Assembly: GCF_043678055.1 (NCBI RefSeq) | Contig: NZ_JBHEQA010000001.1 | Coordinates: 62,001 to 126,000 of the forward strand | DNA: 64,000 nucleotides | Source of the DNA: Spongiimicrobium salis | GTDB lineage: Bacteria; Bacteroidota; Bacteroidia; Flavobacteriales; Flavobacteriaceae | Direction: 5' to 3' | Shown: piece after piece, positions 17,368 through 27,284 of the stretch | Layout of the letters: the number at the start of each line of letters is the position of its first letter | Numbering within the stretch: position 1 is the stretch's first letter | The notes under the pieces: model-generated | Database searches by the model: none | What the model was told of the DNA's origin: nothing | What the model saw: only the letters and a program-made list of their open reading frames with translations | Program-made: the position numbers and the translations under genes

Positions 17368-19770
17368 ATGTTGTATCTACCTATATATATAGATCGTAGA
17401 AGGGTTCATATTTGTCCATTGCAGGAGAATGCCGCCAAAACGACCCCATCGTATTTTGAATGTATTGTCCCCAGTGTATCTGGGCAAGTCCTATTTGCTA
17501 TTAAAAAAGGATCTTCGCTCCTTTCTGAAAAAGGAACCAGTTTTGACATTCCTTTTTTCACTCACAACGAGGAGGAGCTTACACAAAACTTGGGTTTGTC
17601 TTTTAAAAAGGAAGCTAATACCCTTGTTGCAGAAGTAATTCACTTGGCAGAAGGAACTGAAATCGACACTGCAGAACAAACCCAGGTCTTGCAGGATTTT
17701 GGACTCACGTATACCCTAGATGAAAAGGAATTGGTTCTAGGGAATAGTTCGGACGCTGCTCGCGAAATCACCTGTGAACTACGCTATAAGAACTACGCCT
17801 ACACCTTTGTTATTCAACTGGCGCCAAATGCACAAATTGTAAATGCCGTTTTTGATTTCGGTTCCGAGGCGTCCCAGGTAGCTTCCTTGTTCCATGACTC
17901 CTACGCCATTGCCCCCATGAGTTTGGTACATCATGCCCATGATCATTTTTATAGCGAAGCCTTTCCGGATAAGGATGCTTCGCCCAAGGATTTCTATCAA
18001 TATGAAGACGATCAAAATCACAAACACGTTCTCCTCTCCTATTTTTTCATTAAAGCGCAAGGAGGAATACTGCACAAAACAGAAATTCCCTTCAAAAATG
18101 GGCATCAGAGTTTACTAAAAATACTGACCAGTGATACGGAAGAGGAATTTGTCACAAATTTAAACCAAGCCAACAGTGAAGGGCATTTTTTAATTCCCAA
18201 CCTGAAATTGGCAGATAGTATGTCTTTTAACGGCATTCACTATAAATTAAAAAACGGAAAACGCGGCAATTTTGAAAACGATGAAGTCAAGGAATTGATT
18301 TTCCAAACAATCTTAAATCAGTTTATACACCTACTCTTAAAACGTATAGATGCGTATTACTCCGAAAAGGATCGCACCCAAAAAATCCATTTAAGGCTGA
18401 ATCTATTGGTTCCCAATATTTATCCCCAAAAACGGGTTTCCCGATTGCTCAGTGCCTTTCAGGAAAATATCAAGATAATTTTTGCCCAGGAATATCCACA
18501 ATTTCAGGGGATAGAACTCTTGACCAATTCCGAAAGTGATGCCTCCTTTGATTTTCAGGAATACAAAGCCTCAAAAAAATCGATACAGGACAAGAATGAC
18601 CATTGTCTCCTTATTGATGCCGGAAAGGGTACTACCGATTTTTCCATTATCCGCTGTAACCTAAAGACAAAATCATTTTTAAGTATCTATCGCTCGGGCA
18701 TGGCAGGTGCGGGAAATCTAATTACCTATGCCATTATGGAAGCTATTGTGGCTATTATCACTGGAGGGGATACTACCAAAAGCAAACGGTTCATTAAAGA
18801 GAAGATTTTAAGTGGAGATCTCTCCAGGCAATTGGACTTTTACAAACTTCTAGAGCAGATCAAAAAAAATTACAGCGACTTGAGCCCCATCCCTCCCGAT
18901 GCCATCTTTTCCCTATCCTACAATAATATCCGGTTAGAGAGTTTTTATGAAGACGGAAACAGTCTGGCGCAATTAAATGTCTTTTTGGAAAAAATGTTGG
19001 CCGATAATTTGCGCATTGCAGATTACTACGGCATTATTCATACGACACTGGAAAAGTATACCGATAAACTAATTGCGGACATCAGTACTTCGCAATTGGA
19101 AAAATTCCACCTGATACGGCTGGCGGGACGTGCTTTTGGATTCCAGCTGTTGACAGATTTGCTCAGAAAGAAACTCCGGAAATTCTCAAGCAATATTGCG
19201 GTATTGGAGAATCCAAAGGGCACCTGTTTGCAAAACAGTTTGCGTACCCAAGTAAATATTAATGAGAATTCCAATATGGTGGGTATCCCGGTAATTCCAG
19301 AAAAAGGATCCATTTTCTCCGGTAAGCTAAGTCAGTTTATACAACGGTTGGACCATGAAATCAACGCCAAAAAAGAAAATCCTTCCCCACAGGAAGAGCA
19401 GGGTACAAATTCCTGGAATTTCTTTACCCATGGCATCAATTATAGTGGGGAAGATCTGGAAATGTTGAAAATTGGAGGGTATGAGTACGAACTGGAGCAT
19501 GCCGACATGAAACTCGAAGATCAATTGAACCTGATTTTTGTGGGGGATAAATTTCTGGTACGCTCCGCCAAGGCCTCCACAGCCTTAAAACTGAATCCGA
19601 AAATGGCAAAAACGGACGATCCGGATGTTATCAAATCTTTGTTTCCCAATTTACCCAATCACAACGGAGTTCCTATTACTGCCCCGGACACCAATGCTGC
19701 AGGCTATGAAATCATCTCCAAAGAACGTATCATCAATAAATATATGCGAATACTCGGAAAACCAAACTAA
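17368..19770 (+). CDS. Actin/Hsp70-fold ATPase, first gene of SEDS-transpeptidase operon
   Basis: This 800-residue cytoplasmic protein has no membrane segment. Three features fit the actin/Hsp70 ATPase superfamily: a phosphate-1-like D163-F-G165 segment (V-F-D-F-G-S-E-A-S), a strong phosphate-2 motif D417-A-G-K-G-T-T-D424, and an adenosine-site-like helix (R584-L-A-G-R-A-F-G591). A ~160-residue N-terminal extension and a long C-terminal tail rich in charged residues make it longer than MreB, FtsA or DnaK. It does not look like a close relative of any of these; I could not place it in a named family. Its stop is 10 bp before the next start. By analogy with MreB or FtsA it may organise the membrane partners, which is inference. 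ATG at 17368 is the first start of the frame. Confidence 0.7.
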   Translation: MLYLPIYIDRRRVHICPLQENAAKTTPSYFECIVPSVSGQVLFAIKKGSSLLSEKGTSFDIPFFTHNEEELTQNLGLSFKKEANTLVAEVIHLAEGTEIDTAEQTQVLQDFGLTYTLDEKELVLGNSSDAAREITCELRYKNYAYTFVIQLAPNAQIVNAVFDFGSEASQVASLFHDSYAIAPMSLVHHAHDHFYSEAFPDKDASPKDFYQYEDDQNHKHVLLSYFFIKAQGGILHKTEIPFKNGHQSLLKILTSDTEEEFVTNLNQANSEGHFLIPNLKLADSMSFNGIHYKLKNGKRGNFENDEVKELIFQTILNQFIHLLLKRIDAYYSEKDRTQKIHLRLNLLVPNIYPQKRVSRLLSAFQENIKIIFAQEYPQFQGIELLTNSESDASFDFQEYKASKKSIQDKNDHCLLIDAGKGTTDFSIIRCNLKTKSFLSIYRSGMAGAGNLITYAIMEAIVAIITGGDTTKSKRFIKEKILSGDLSRQLDFYKLLEQIKKNYSDLSPIPPDAIFSLSYNNIRLESFYEDGNSLAQLNVFLEKMLADNLRIADYYGIIHTTLEKYTDKLIADISTSQLEKFHLIRLAGRAFGFQLLTDLLRKKLRKFSSNIAVLENPKGTCLQNSLRTQVNINENSNMVGIPVIPEKGSIFSGKLSQFIQRLDHEINAKKENPSPQEEQGTNSWNFFTHGINYSGEDLEMLKIGGYEYELEHADMKLEDQLNLIFVGDKFLVRSAKASTALKLNPKMAKTDDPDVIKSLFPNLPNHNGVPITAPDTNAAGYEIISKERIINKYMRILGKPN

Positions 19771-19780
19771 AAAAACCAGC

Positions 19781-21919
19781 ATGAAAAGGAGTTTTAATTC
19801 CAATCCTAGGCTAGCGCTTATTCGCCATACCGTACTGTTGCTGTTTCTAATGTATCTTCCCAAATCATATGGGCAAGAACAAACGGCCTATCCCCTTATA
19901 AAAGCCGATTCCTCCAAGCTCTATATTGGGAATTACAGTATTGATTTTAGCCCCCGAACCGCTAGTGATATTGACGGTTCTACAAGCTTTCCCTATGATT
20001 CCATTGTTTCCGTTCATGATTTTGATAGGGCCATCAATATGTTTTTTCCCCAATTAACTTTTAATGATCAGAAAAAATACGATGATTTAAAAGATGACAT
20101 TCAAGGCTGGAGTTATACGGAAGTATTGAACCAATTAAATATTTCCAGAATTGGCAGTAATATTAACCTTAGATGGAGGTCCCTTCCCCTCCGTGATGCC
20201 ATTGCCTCTGCCCTCATCGCCTATGTAAAAAGTGATGCCAAATATCATCTCTACATTGATCAAGGGCAGTTGCATTATATTTATGTTAGGGACTCCAAGG
20301 TCATTGCCGTGGATTCCATTGCTAGAACCATTAGGCTTAAAACGGCCAGCCCCATTGTAGAACCTATACCGCCCGAACAAGAAAATACGGCTTCGCCCCG
20401 AGAAGTATGGCTTTATGCCATCATGGCGCTTCTGATCTTGGCCCTAGGCTTTCTTTCCTTTCGATTTCTTCAAAGGCAAAAAAGTCGTCTGAGCATAGAT
20501 GAAATCGCAAAACTCCAAAAAGGCGAACCTATTGAGGGAGAACACCGATTATCCCAGGAATACAAGGCAAGGTTAGATCAGATAAAACGCGAAATAGCCT
20601 ATGCAACCCAAGGGGGCCCGGAGAATGAGGCACACAAAAAAATCGTCTTGCAGCACATGGATCTGGTAGATCAACTTGAAAATTCTGAAGATGAATTGAC
20701 GATGCTCCAGGTTCTGAAGAACTATTTGAATACGAATGGCCTTATCCACAGTGCTTCTAAAATAGGATCCATGGCTACTTTTATAGAACAAAAGAAAATG
20801 CTCCAAAACAACAGTGCTAAGGAGAAAGATCTGGATGTGCTCATGCTTAGAAGTTTGGAATTGTTTTATAGCGATGGTGGAAACGGAGAAGCGCCCATAA
20901 AGAAATTAAAAGCACGTTTGGAAACGCTCAGTGCGCTGGAAAAAAGGGCTGCACAATTCATTGCGCATACAAAGACCGATAGCTTTTCCGGTTTTTCAGA
21001 AAAAATAGAGGCTCTTTTTACAACGTCCAGAACTTTGGAACATTCTTCAAAAATACTGGAACTGCTATCCCTGTTTCAAGTAGAGGAAAAAGCACTGCAT
21101 ACGTTTAAGGAGACCACAAATCTGATTCCAGGGCTAAATGATCTTTCGGAATTTCTTTCGACCAAAAATGATTCCTTGGAAGCTGGTTTTTTCACGAAGG
21201 ATGTATTGCTACATCTACAGCTGCTTTTCCAAAAACTACAGGCTTTGGTTCCCGGAATAGCACATGATCCATGCTTATTGTCTGTTGAAATCCTGAAAGC
21301 CGGCCTCTTTCATTCCTTTTTTGAAGCCTTGCAGCAGGCCGAAGAAAAAGAGGGGCCCTTGGATACCGCTGAGCTTATAGAAACTATACGGTCCAATTAC
21401 AATGAATTAAAACCAAAGGAAATAGCATTGCCTCATTTTCAATTGGACGATTTCATTGAAAAAGAATTGCGCCCCTATTGGAACCTCACTTCCAAAGCGA
21501 CCTTGAATTACGAAACAGAAAACCAATATTTGTTACAATTTCATCAGCGCTATCACGGTTTGTTGACCAAGTTGGAATCCTCCCAAGTCCTGGAAGAAGA
21601 GGATCGAATATGGTTCTTTGAAACCCTGTTCAGCATTACTTTTCACATTCTGGATTATGTAAAAATTAAGTTGGCCCTGCCCAAGACCGATGGGGCTGAT
21701 ATCAACTTTGGCCTGATTTTGGAAGGAAACAGTATTCATGACCTGTCTTCGGAAGCCTATGATGTCATCACCAAAAATTACAGGACCACGCCCATTGAAG
21801 TGCGACATATCCTGAAATTGGCACAACAGGTTGGAATTAAAAAATTAGATGATCTATTGTTCAATGGGGTTTATATTAACCCTGAAAGCTTAAATGACAC
21901 TACCGATGAGAAAAATTGA
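19781..21919 (+). CDS. Single-pass membrane protein with large cytoplasmic helical domain
   Basis: The frame opens earlier (19625), but the ATG at 19781 follows the ATPase stop by 10 bp and starts a signal-like peptide (MKRSFNSNPRLALIRHTVLL, cleavage after YGQ), giving 712 residues. Residues ~35-190 form an extracytoplasmic alpha/beta domain of unknown type. A Pro-rich stretch follows, then one strong membrane helix at ~208-231. The ~480 residues after it are mostly helical and charged, with coiled-coil-like segments, and should lie in the cytoplasm. This layout suits a link between the ATPase inside and the wall enzyme outside. No known family was recognised. It overlaps the next gene by 26 bp. 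Confidence 0.7.
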   Translation: MKRSFNSNPRLALIRHTVLLLFLMYLPKSYGQEQTAYPLIKADSSKLYIGNYSIDFSPRTASDIDGSTSFPYDSIVSVHDFDRAINMFFPQLTFNDQKKYDDLKDDIQGWSYTEVLNQLNISRIGSNINLRWRSLPLRDAIASALIAYVKSDAKYHLYIDQGQLHYIYVRDSKVIAVDSIARTIRLKTASPIVEPIPPEQENTASPREVWLYAIMALLILALGFLSFRFLQRQKSRLSIDEIAKLQKGEPIEGEHRLSQEYKARLDQIKREIAYATQGGPENEAHKKIVLQHMDLVDQLENSEDELTMLQVLKNYLNTNGLIHSASKIGSMATFIEQKKMLQNNSAKEKDLDVLMLRSLELFYSDGGNGEAPIKKLKARLETLSALEKRAAQFIAHTKTDSFSGFSEKIEALFTTSRTLEHSSKILELLSLFQVEEKALHTFKETTNLIPGLNDLSEFLSTKNDSLEAGFFTKDVLLHLQLLFQKLQALVPGIAHDPCLLSVEILKAGLFHSFFEALQQAEEKEGPLDTAELIETIRSNYNELKPKEIALPHFQLDDFIEKELRPYWNLTSKATLNYETENQYLLQFHQRYHGLLTKLESSQVLEEEDRIWFFETLFSITFHILDYVKIKLALPKTDGADINFGLILEGNSIHDLSSEAYDVITKNYRTTPIEVRHILKLAQQVGIKKLDDLLFNGVYINPESLNDTTDEKN

Positions 21920-24900
21920 TACGTTCCAATTAGGCATTAATTCGGGTTGGGCAATCTTTCTTATTTTAAGCATTGTCTTCGTGGATACTTTTAATGGGTT
22001 GATTTTGTTTTCCATCATTCTCATTGGGATTCTCCTTTTCCTACTTCGGGAAAAGAGCGATTCGCTTCGAAGTTTTACGGCTTCCATTTTTTTAACGCTG
22101 GGCATCATGGGCCTATTTCTGGTGAATCATTATACATTTCCAAACCAGAAAGACGGTATTTTTGACAATAGCGATTACCATGTGCTGGAGCATCTGGGTT
22201 TTGACTATCGCGATTCCATCAAGCTGGTGAATGACAAAGATTCGCTTTATGCCTTATGGGACGATAAAAAAGGAGTGGTTTCCTTGAAAAATAAAAACAA
22301 GGACACTGCACAATTGCATATCCAGGATTTTTACGAACCTTTTTACGTGCAGGAATCCCAAGAGCGGCCCACACATTTTAAGCTGGTCAATAATAGCTAC
22401 AATTTAGATATCTCAACAGGATTCCAAGTAAAGGAGTCTGGCACTTCTATCCTCCATTTTGAAATTGCTGATGCCCTGACCAATGAAATTTCCAAGGCGC
22501 GTTATCGTATTGGGGTAAATGCCGCGGATTTGAAGGAAATAGAATTTGATAAAAAAATATTTCAAGGCTATCCTTTTACCGATCTTTTGGCCCAAGGAAA
22601 TTTCAATAATTTGGGACAGTTACTGGAACTATTTGAGGGCAGTTATCTCATTAGAGCCATCCACAGGCCCAAATCGGCCGGATTGGGAGCGGACAATGCC
22701 CTTTATTTTTTTCCGGGAAGAAATTTTGCCTCCAATCCCAACATTCAAATATCCAATGGACAACAGTCATTGGCCAATGCAGATCTTAATACGGCTTTTA
22801 CCCATGACCTGCCCCATGATCGTAGATTCTATGTAGGCCTAGGAAAGACGGCCACAGAAAAACTTTATCTTCATCAGGAAGAAGATTATACGAATATCAA
22901 TGACCTGCACACCAAACTTGTCTTTGATTTTCCCCAAAAATTTCGATTGAAAAACGACAGGAAGAATCTGCTCTTTATTTCTTCCTCTTTAGATGAAGTT
23001 ATTCAAAACTCTCTGGATGGCGGATATTACTTTCCCCTATTTGAAAATAGCTTGAATAAAAACCATTGTATGGCCAGTATTCGCTATAACAAGGGAAGCC
23101 CTGAAAAGTCCATCAGTTTTCATATCAATGATCAGTATGATGAAAGTCTTCCGCAGACCAATGGAAGTCTAATTACCGCATCTTCGGACGAAGCCTTCTT
23201 TCTCTCCTCTAAAAATAAGGAGAGTAATTTGCGGTGGATCTTCCAAGTAACCAATTTGCGGGAGTCGAATGCCTTGACCCAGACAAAATTATACGGCTTT
23301 ATTATTCTGTATATCTTCTTGGTATTGGTGGTGATCAATGTGGTGGGGACCGATAAGATCAGTCTGGTAGAGATTGCAGCCTACATTGCCATTTTTGTGT
23401 TTCTTATGGTTCGTATTATCCTACAGTGGCGCATTAGCACCTTTGTTCCCATAGAAGATATTGGAAAATACGAATACGAGGATACCTTACGCAGTATCAA
23501 GTGGTTTCATTTTACGGTAATCTGGACCGTAGCCTTTTTCGTCATCCGTTTGGGTATTTTCTTTTTTAGGACTACCGATTGGTTCTCCAAAAAATGGGAA
23601 ACCATTACCGCTTACTGGAAAAAAGTACCCTTTTGGAAATACATGCTTGTGTATGTAGCGCTAGCCTTGACGCAATTTGTCACCTCCGGGAGCTTGTCCA
23701 GAATCTTCAATATTTTCCTGCCCGTTAGCCTCTATTTTTTAGTGAGTATTTTAAATTTTCACAATAGAAAGGATACCGAGAAACTTTGGGGCTTTGAGCC
23801 TTTTCAAATTTTCAACACCCTCATTGCCGTAGGTTGGCTGGCCATAGCAGATTCCGGTTTTGGAATCATCTTTTTTCTCTTTGTGTGCTTAAAAGAGTTT
23901 TTAAAGGTATTCCTGACCAAATCTCCTTCCAGGAAACATATGATAAAAGCGGTCATAGCGGCAATTCTCTTTTTTGGAGTCATCCGTTTTGGGAGCAACC
24001 TCATCAGTAATGCCATTGATAACAAAGAAATTACCTATATAGTACTTCTCATCATTGCCCTAGGTATTCTTGCGGGCCTTCTCGTAATCATCGGGAGGGT
24101 TGATCGTCCTAAGAAATTAGGTTTCCGTTTGTTTTCGGGCTTGTTCCTGATTGGAATTCTCGCTGGGGGTATTCTGGGATATCATCACGGATTTCCCGAT
24201 AAACTATCCCGGTTTAACTATGTGAAGTATCGGGCCAAAATACATCATACGCCCATTGACAGTCTCATTCAACAAGAAAAATTCAAATCTTCGGAAGTGA
24301 ATCAAATTCTTCAGGCGGGGCAAAACCAATGGTTCATCAATGCCTATCTAAAGAAAGATACGGCCATTGAAGATGAGGCTAAAAAAAGAGGGTATTTTTC
24401 CTTAAAGCCCCATTTCAACAAGGGATCGGGCTATACCACCCAGACCAGGGATGTTGTCCTTACACGTTATATTATTGCCGAACATAGCGAAGTTATGGTT
24501 TTGGGGCTCATTGCGCTTTTTATGCTCTTGATCGTGCTCTATTTTCAAAAATTTTACGCCCAATCCTCTTACAGTCGCCTTGGCTTTGATGCTATTGTGC
24601 TCTTGTTCACCATTGGCTTTTTTGTTTGGCTTACCGCCACAAACCGATTTATCTTTTTTGGACAGGACTTCCCCTTTTTAAGTATCACCAGTAAGCTGAC
24701 TTTATTCCTTCCTTTTTTACTCTTTCTCATTCTGATCATTTCCAACGAGCGATTAAAGGAGGGGGAACTTATTCCAAGAAAAAGAACCCATAAATACGCT
24801 TTGGTCATTCCTATTTTGGGCATCGTCCTTACCGGCTATTTCCTGAAGAATCAGAATAATATTTTAGCGGAGAATCTCTTTAATATCGACCCGACCATTA

Positions 24901-27284
24901 AAGTGGTCAAAGAACGGGTAGATTTTCTGAACAAACGTTTAGGAGTATACCAAGATTCTCTGGTCGATACGGAAAGCCAATACTATAGGCCTAATTTTGA
25001 TCCGGAAAAAATCAGTGCTTTTTATGCCGTCCCGGACTCCTTGAATAATTTTATCAGTGGCTTTAACGAGTATCTGGGCAATTCGCAACTGAGTACCAAT
25101 GTCAACCCAGAAAACATTAGCGATCGCCCCTTTGTGAGCAGTATTTACAACTATTTTTCCAAAGATCTGAAAGACAAAAACAATCCTAGTGAAATATTGC
25201 ACCTTATTGTGAAAAACGGAGTGTTGCAATTGTCCATCAATGAACAATACTACTTAATACAGCCTCCCGAAGATCAACAGAATAGGTGGTTGGGACATTT
25301 GTACGCTGCAAAAAAAGATCTGCGGTTTGAATTGGTAAATACCGCCAATGACAAAAGTATTCCCATTGCCAATGACGCCTTTATCTCCGACTTTGATGCC
25401 ATTACGGACCGACAAAACATTAAGAACCATCAACTGACCGTCATTCCCGGGGGATGGTTGGAAGAAAAAGAAATGGCCCTTCTTTTGAGCAGAAAAAGAA
25501 CGGCCACTAAGGAAGAGCAAGGGAAATTTAAAATTTTGAACAATGCCACAAACTATTCATCTTATGAGCAGAAAATAGAAGGTTTTGCCTTAAAGATCAT
25601 TCCCAATGATTTTGTAAATGTTTATGATTATAAGGACACTTCCAAACAATATAAACTGGTACGGGAAGAAAATAATTATCTAATGCGTAATCTCTGGCTC
25701 AACGGAAAACAACGTTTCTTTTATCCTTTGGGGGAAGATTTTATTTGGGCCTATAACTATGCCAATGCCGCCCAAACGGTATATGCTTCCAAAACCTTTT
25801 CAAGAGATAGCCTGCGGGTGAGCATCGATTACGATCTCACCAAAAACATTTCGGGAATCGTAAAGGAATATGCCAAAAGGAGAAGGTGGAGCAATCAGAA
25901 ATTCTCGGTTTCCATCTTAGACGGTAATGGGCGTATTCGGGCCATCGTAGATCATGTTCAAAAATCCCGTCTTAACCCCAACGACCTTAAGGGTTTACTG
26001 AAGTTCAGAAAGGAATCTTATGCCATACAGCGCCCTAGTTCGGGAAGGGATGAAAAAGGCAACCTTAACCTGTTTTCTACCCGGATAGGCCCAGGGTCTT
26101 CCATCAAACCCATTATGTATGCAGCGACCACCTCACAATACAATTTCAACTGGGAATCCTTGACCCTGAATGACATGACCGATGAAATGGCAAATTCCCT
26201 ATTGGATGGAGAAGGACGAGTGTCCAAGTTTGGAGGAAAGTCCATTACCCCCTGGAAACTTCAAAAGCTAGATAAAATAGGTCTTGACAATAAAGACTAT
26301 ATGATTCGTTCCTCTAATATGTATCATTCTTTGGTGATGTTTCTAGGTTCCTATACCAAAAGTACCCTGCAACAACAAGTGGATAACATCCTAAGCCCTT
26401 TATCCAAAAAAGAACCGTACTTCCCTAGTTTTAATTACCGTGGCGAAGGCCCTTTCACCTTTAACCCTGCCCATTGGCCTTCGTCCAGTGAAGGGGACAA
26501 AGACTATTTTGGGAATACCAATTCCATATTGGCAGAGGGTTTACGGACCAATTTTAACCTCAATGTGTCCTGGCCCAAGGAAGATAACAGAGCCAACCAT
26601 GTGAATATTGATGCGCCAACCGGCCCCAGTATCTACGACAATAATTATACAGAATTCAAGAGCTTTAGCTATCCGGAGGTTTCCTCCTTTATCCATGATG
26701 ACCGAGAGCAACGCTCCAGTTTTAATCGGTCTATAAAGCAAAGTACCTTGGGAGGATTTCCCGTTGTAGTTACTCCTATTAAAATGGCGGAAATGGGCGG
26801 ACGGCTTCTGAGCATGAACAAAGCCTTTAGCTTAAGCTTGGATGATAGCGGGAAACCGCTGAATTTTATTCCCTTTGAAGTGGACAAGGCCTCATGGGGC
26901 GATGCCAAGACCTACTATGAAAATTTTTATTATCCGGAATTGATCCAGAGTCTGGAAGATGTGATAAAAGAAGGCACCTTACAAAGTCTTAGCGGACTGC
27001 TCAAGGAGGATACCAAATATCATTACTACGCCAAAACGGGAACCATCAATTTTGAGACCCGAAGAAACAACAGGGCCAGTAACAAATTATTGTTGTTTGT
27101 GATCAGTCAGAACGATTTGGCAGAAATCAACTATGAACAGCTCCCCTATAACAAATTATACGTTTTCTATTTCACCTGTTATGAATGTGGCAATCAGCCC
27201 TCCGGACTCTTAAAATCCATCATTAACGAAGTAGAGGAAAACAATAGCGGTTTTAAAAAATATTTCAATGTCGAAACAAACTAA
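21894..27284 (+). CDS. Giant membrane protein: SEDS-like polytopic region fused to penicillin-binding transpeptidase
   Basis: This protein has 1796 residues; a second ATG at 21906 is possible. Two N-terminal helices (~12-80) are followed by a ~340-residue periplasmic domain. A block of about twelve helices covers ~455-985. Within the block, A-D-S-G-F-G-I-I-F, V-N-Q-I-L-Q-A-G-Q-N-Q-W, T-R-D853-V-V...A-E-H-S-E-V-M-V-L-G and F-P-F-L-S-I-T-S resemble the SEDS landmarks QPDLGT, the Q-rich loop, TDFIF..EE.G and LPF.S.GGSS. D853 aligns with the catalytic Asp of RodA/FtsW. The periplasmic C-terminus holds all three transpeptidase motifs: S1402-S-I-K1405, S1473-S-N1475 and K1714-T-G-T1717. The transpeptidase call is strong and the SEDS call moderate. 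It would polymerise and crosslink peptidoglycan in one chain. Confidence 0.8.
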   Translation: MTLPMRKIDTFQLGINSGWAIFLILSIVFVDTFNGLILFSIILIGILLFLLREKSDSLRSFTASIFLTLGIMGLFLVNHYTFPNQKDGIFDNSDYHVLEHLGFDYRDSIKLVNDKDSLYALWDDKKGVVSLKNKNKDTAQLHIQDFYEPFYVQESQERPTHFKLVNNSYNLDISTGFQVKESGTSILHFEIADALTNEISKARYRIGVNAADLKEIEFDKKIFQGYPFTDLLAQGNFNNLGQLLELFEGSYLIRAIHRPKSAGLGADNALYFFPGRNFASNPNIQISNGQQSLANADLNTAFTHDLPHDRRFYVGLGKTATEKLYLHQEEDYTNINDLHTKLVFDFPQKFRLKNDRKNLLFISSSLDEVIQNSLDGGYYFPLFENSLNKNHCMASIRYNKGSPEKSISFHINDQYDESLPQTNGSLITASSDEAFFLSSKNKESNLRWIFQVTNLRESNALTQTKLYGFIILYIFLVLVVINVVGTDKISLVEIAAYIAIFVFLMVRIILQWRISTFVPIEDIGKYEYEDTLRSIKWFHFTVIWTVAFFVIRLGIFFFRTTDWFSKKWETITAYWKKVPFWKYMLVYVALALTQFVTSGSLSRIFNIFLPVSLYFLVSILNFHNRKDTEKLWGFEPFQIFNTLIAVGWLAIADSGFGIIFFLFVCLKEFLKVFLTKSPSRKHMIKAVIAAILFFGVIRFGSNLISNAIDNKEITYIVLLIIALGILAGLLVIIGRVDRPKKLGFRLFSGLFLIGILAGGILGYHHGFPDKLSRFNYVKYRAKIHHTPIDSLIQQEKFKSSEVNQILQAGQNQWFINAYLKKDTAIEDEAKKRGYFSLKPHFNKGSGYTTQTRDVVLTRYIIAEHSEVMVLGLIALFMLLIVLYFQKFYAQSSYSRLGFDAIVLLFTIGFFVWLTATNRFIFFGQDFPFLSITSKLTLFLPFLLFLILIISNERLKEGELIPRKRTHKYALVIPILGIVLTGYFLKNQNNILAENLFNIDPTIKVVKERVDFLNKRLGVYQDSLVDTESQYYRPNFDPEKISAFYAVPDSLNNFISGFNEYLGNSQLSTNVNPENISDRPFVSSIYNYFSKDLKDKNNPSEILHLIVKNGVLQLSINEQYYLIQPPEDQQNRWLGHLYAAKKDLRFELVNTANDKSIPIANDAFISDFDAITDRQNIKNHQLTVIPGGWLEEKEMALLLSRKRTATKEEQGKFKILNNATNYSSYEQKIEGFALKIIPNDFVNVYDYKDTSKQYKLVREENNYLMRNLWLNGKQRFFYPLGEDFIWAYNYANAAQTVYASKTFSRDSLRVSIDYDLTKNISGIVKEYAKRRRWSNQKFSVSILDGNGRIRAIVDHVQKSRLNPNDLKGLLKFRKESYAIQRPSSGRDEKGNLNLFSTRIGPGSSIKPIMYAATTSQYNFNWESLTLNDMTDEMANSLLDGEGRVSKFGGKSITPWKLQKLDKIGLDNKDYMIRSSNMYHSLVMFLGSYTKSTLQQQVDNILSPLSKKEPYFPSFNYRGEGPFTFNPAHWPSSSEGDKDYFGNTNSILAEGLRTNFNLNVSWPKEDNRANHVNIDAPTGPSIYDNNYTEFKSFSYPEVSSFIHDDREQRSSFNRSIKQSTLGGFPVVVTPIKMAEMGGRLLSMNKAFSLSLDDSGKPLNFIPFEVDKASWGDAKTYYENFYYPELIQSLEDVIKEGTLQSLSGLLKEDTKYHYYAKTGTINFETRRNNRASNKLLLFVISQNDLAEINYEQLPYNKLYVFYFTCYECGNQPSGLLKSIINEVEENNSGFKKYFNVETN

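Noticed and set aside
17368..19770. Standard DnaK, MreB or FtsA
   Set aside because: The length, the ~160-residue N-terminal extension and the absence of their family signatures outside the phosphate loops exclude a direct assignment.
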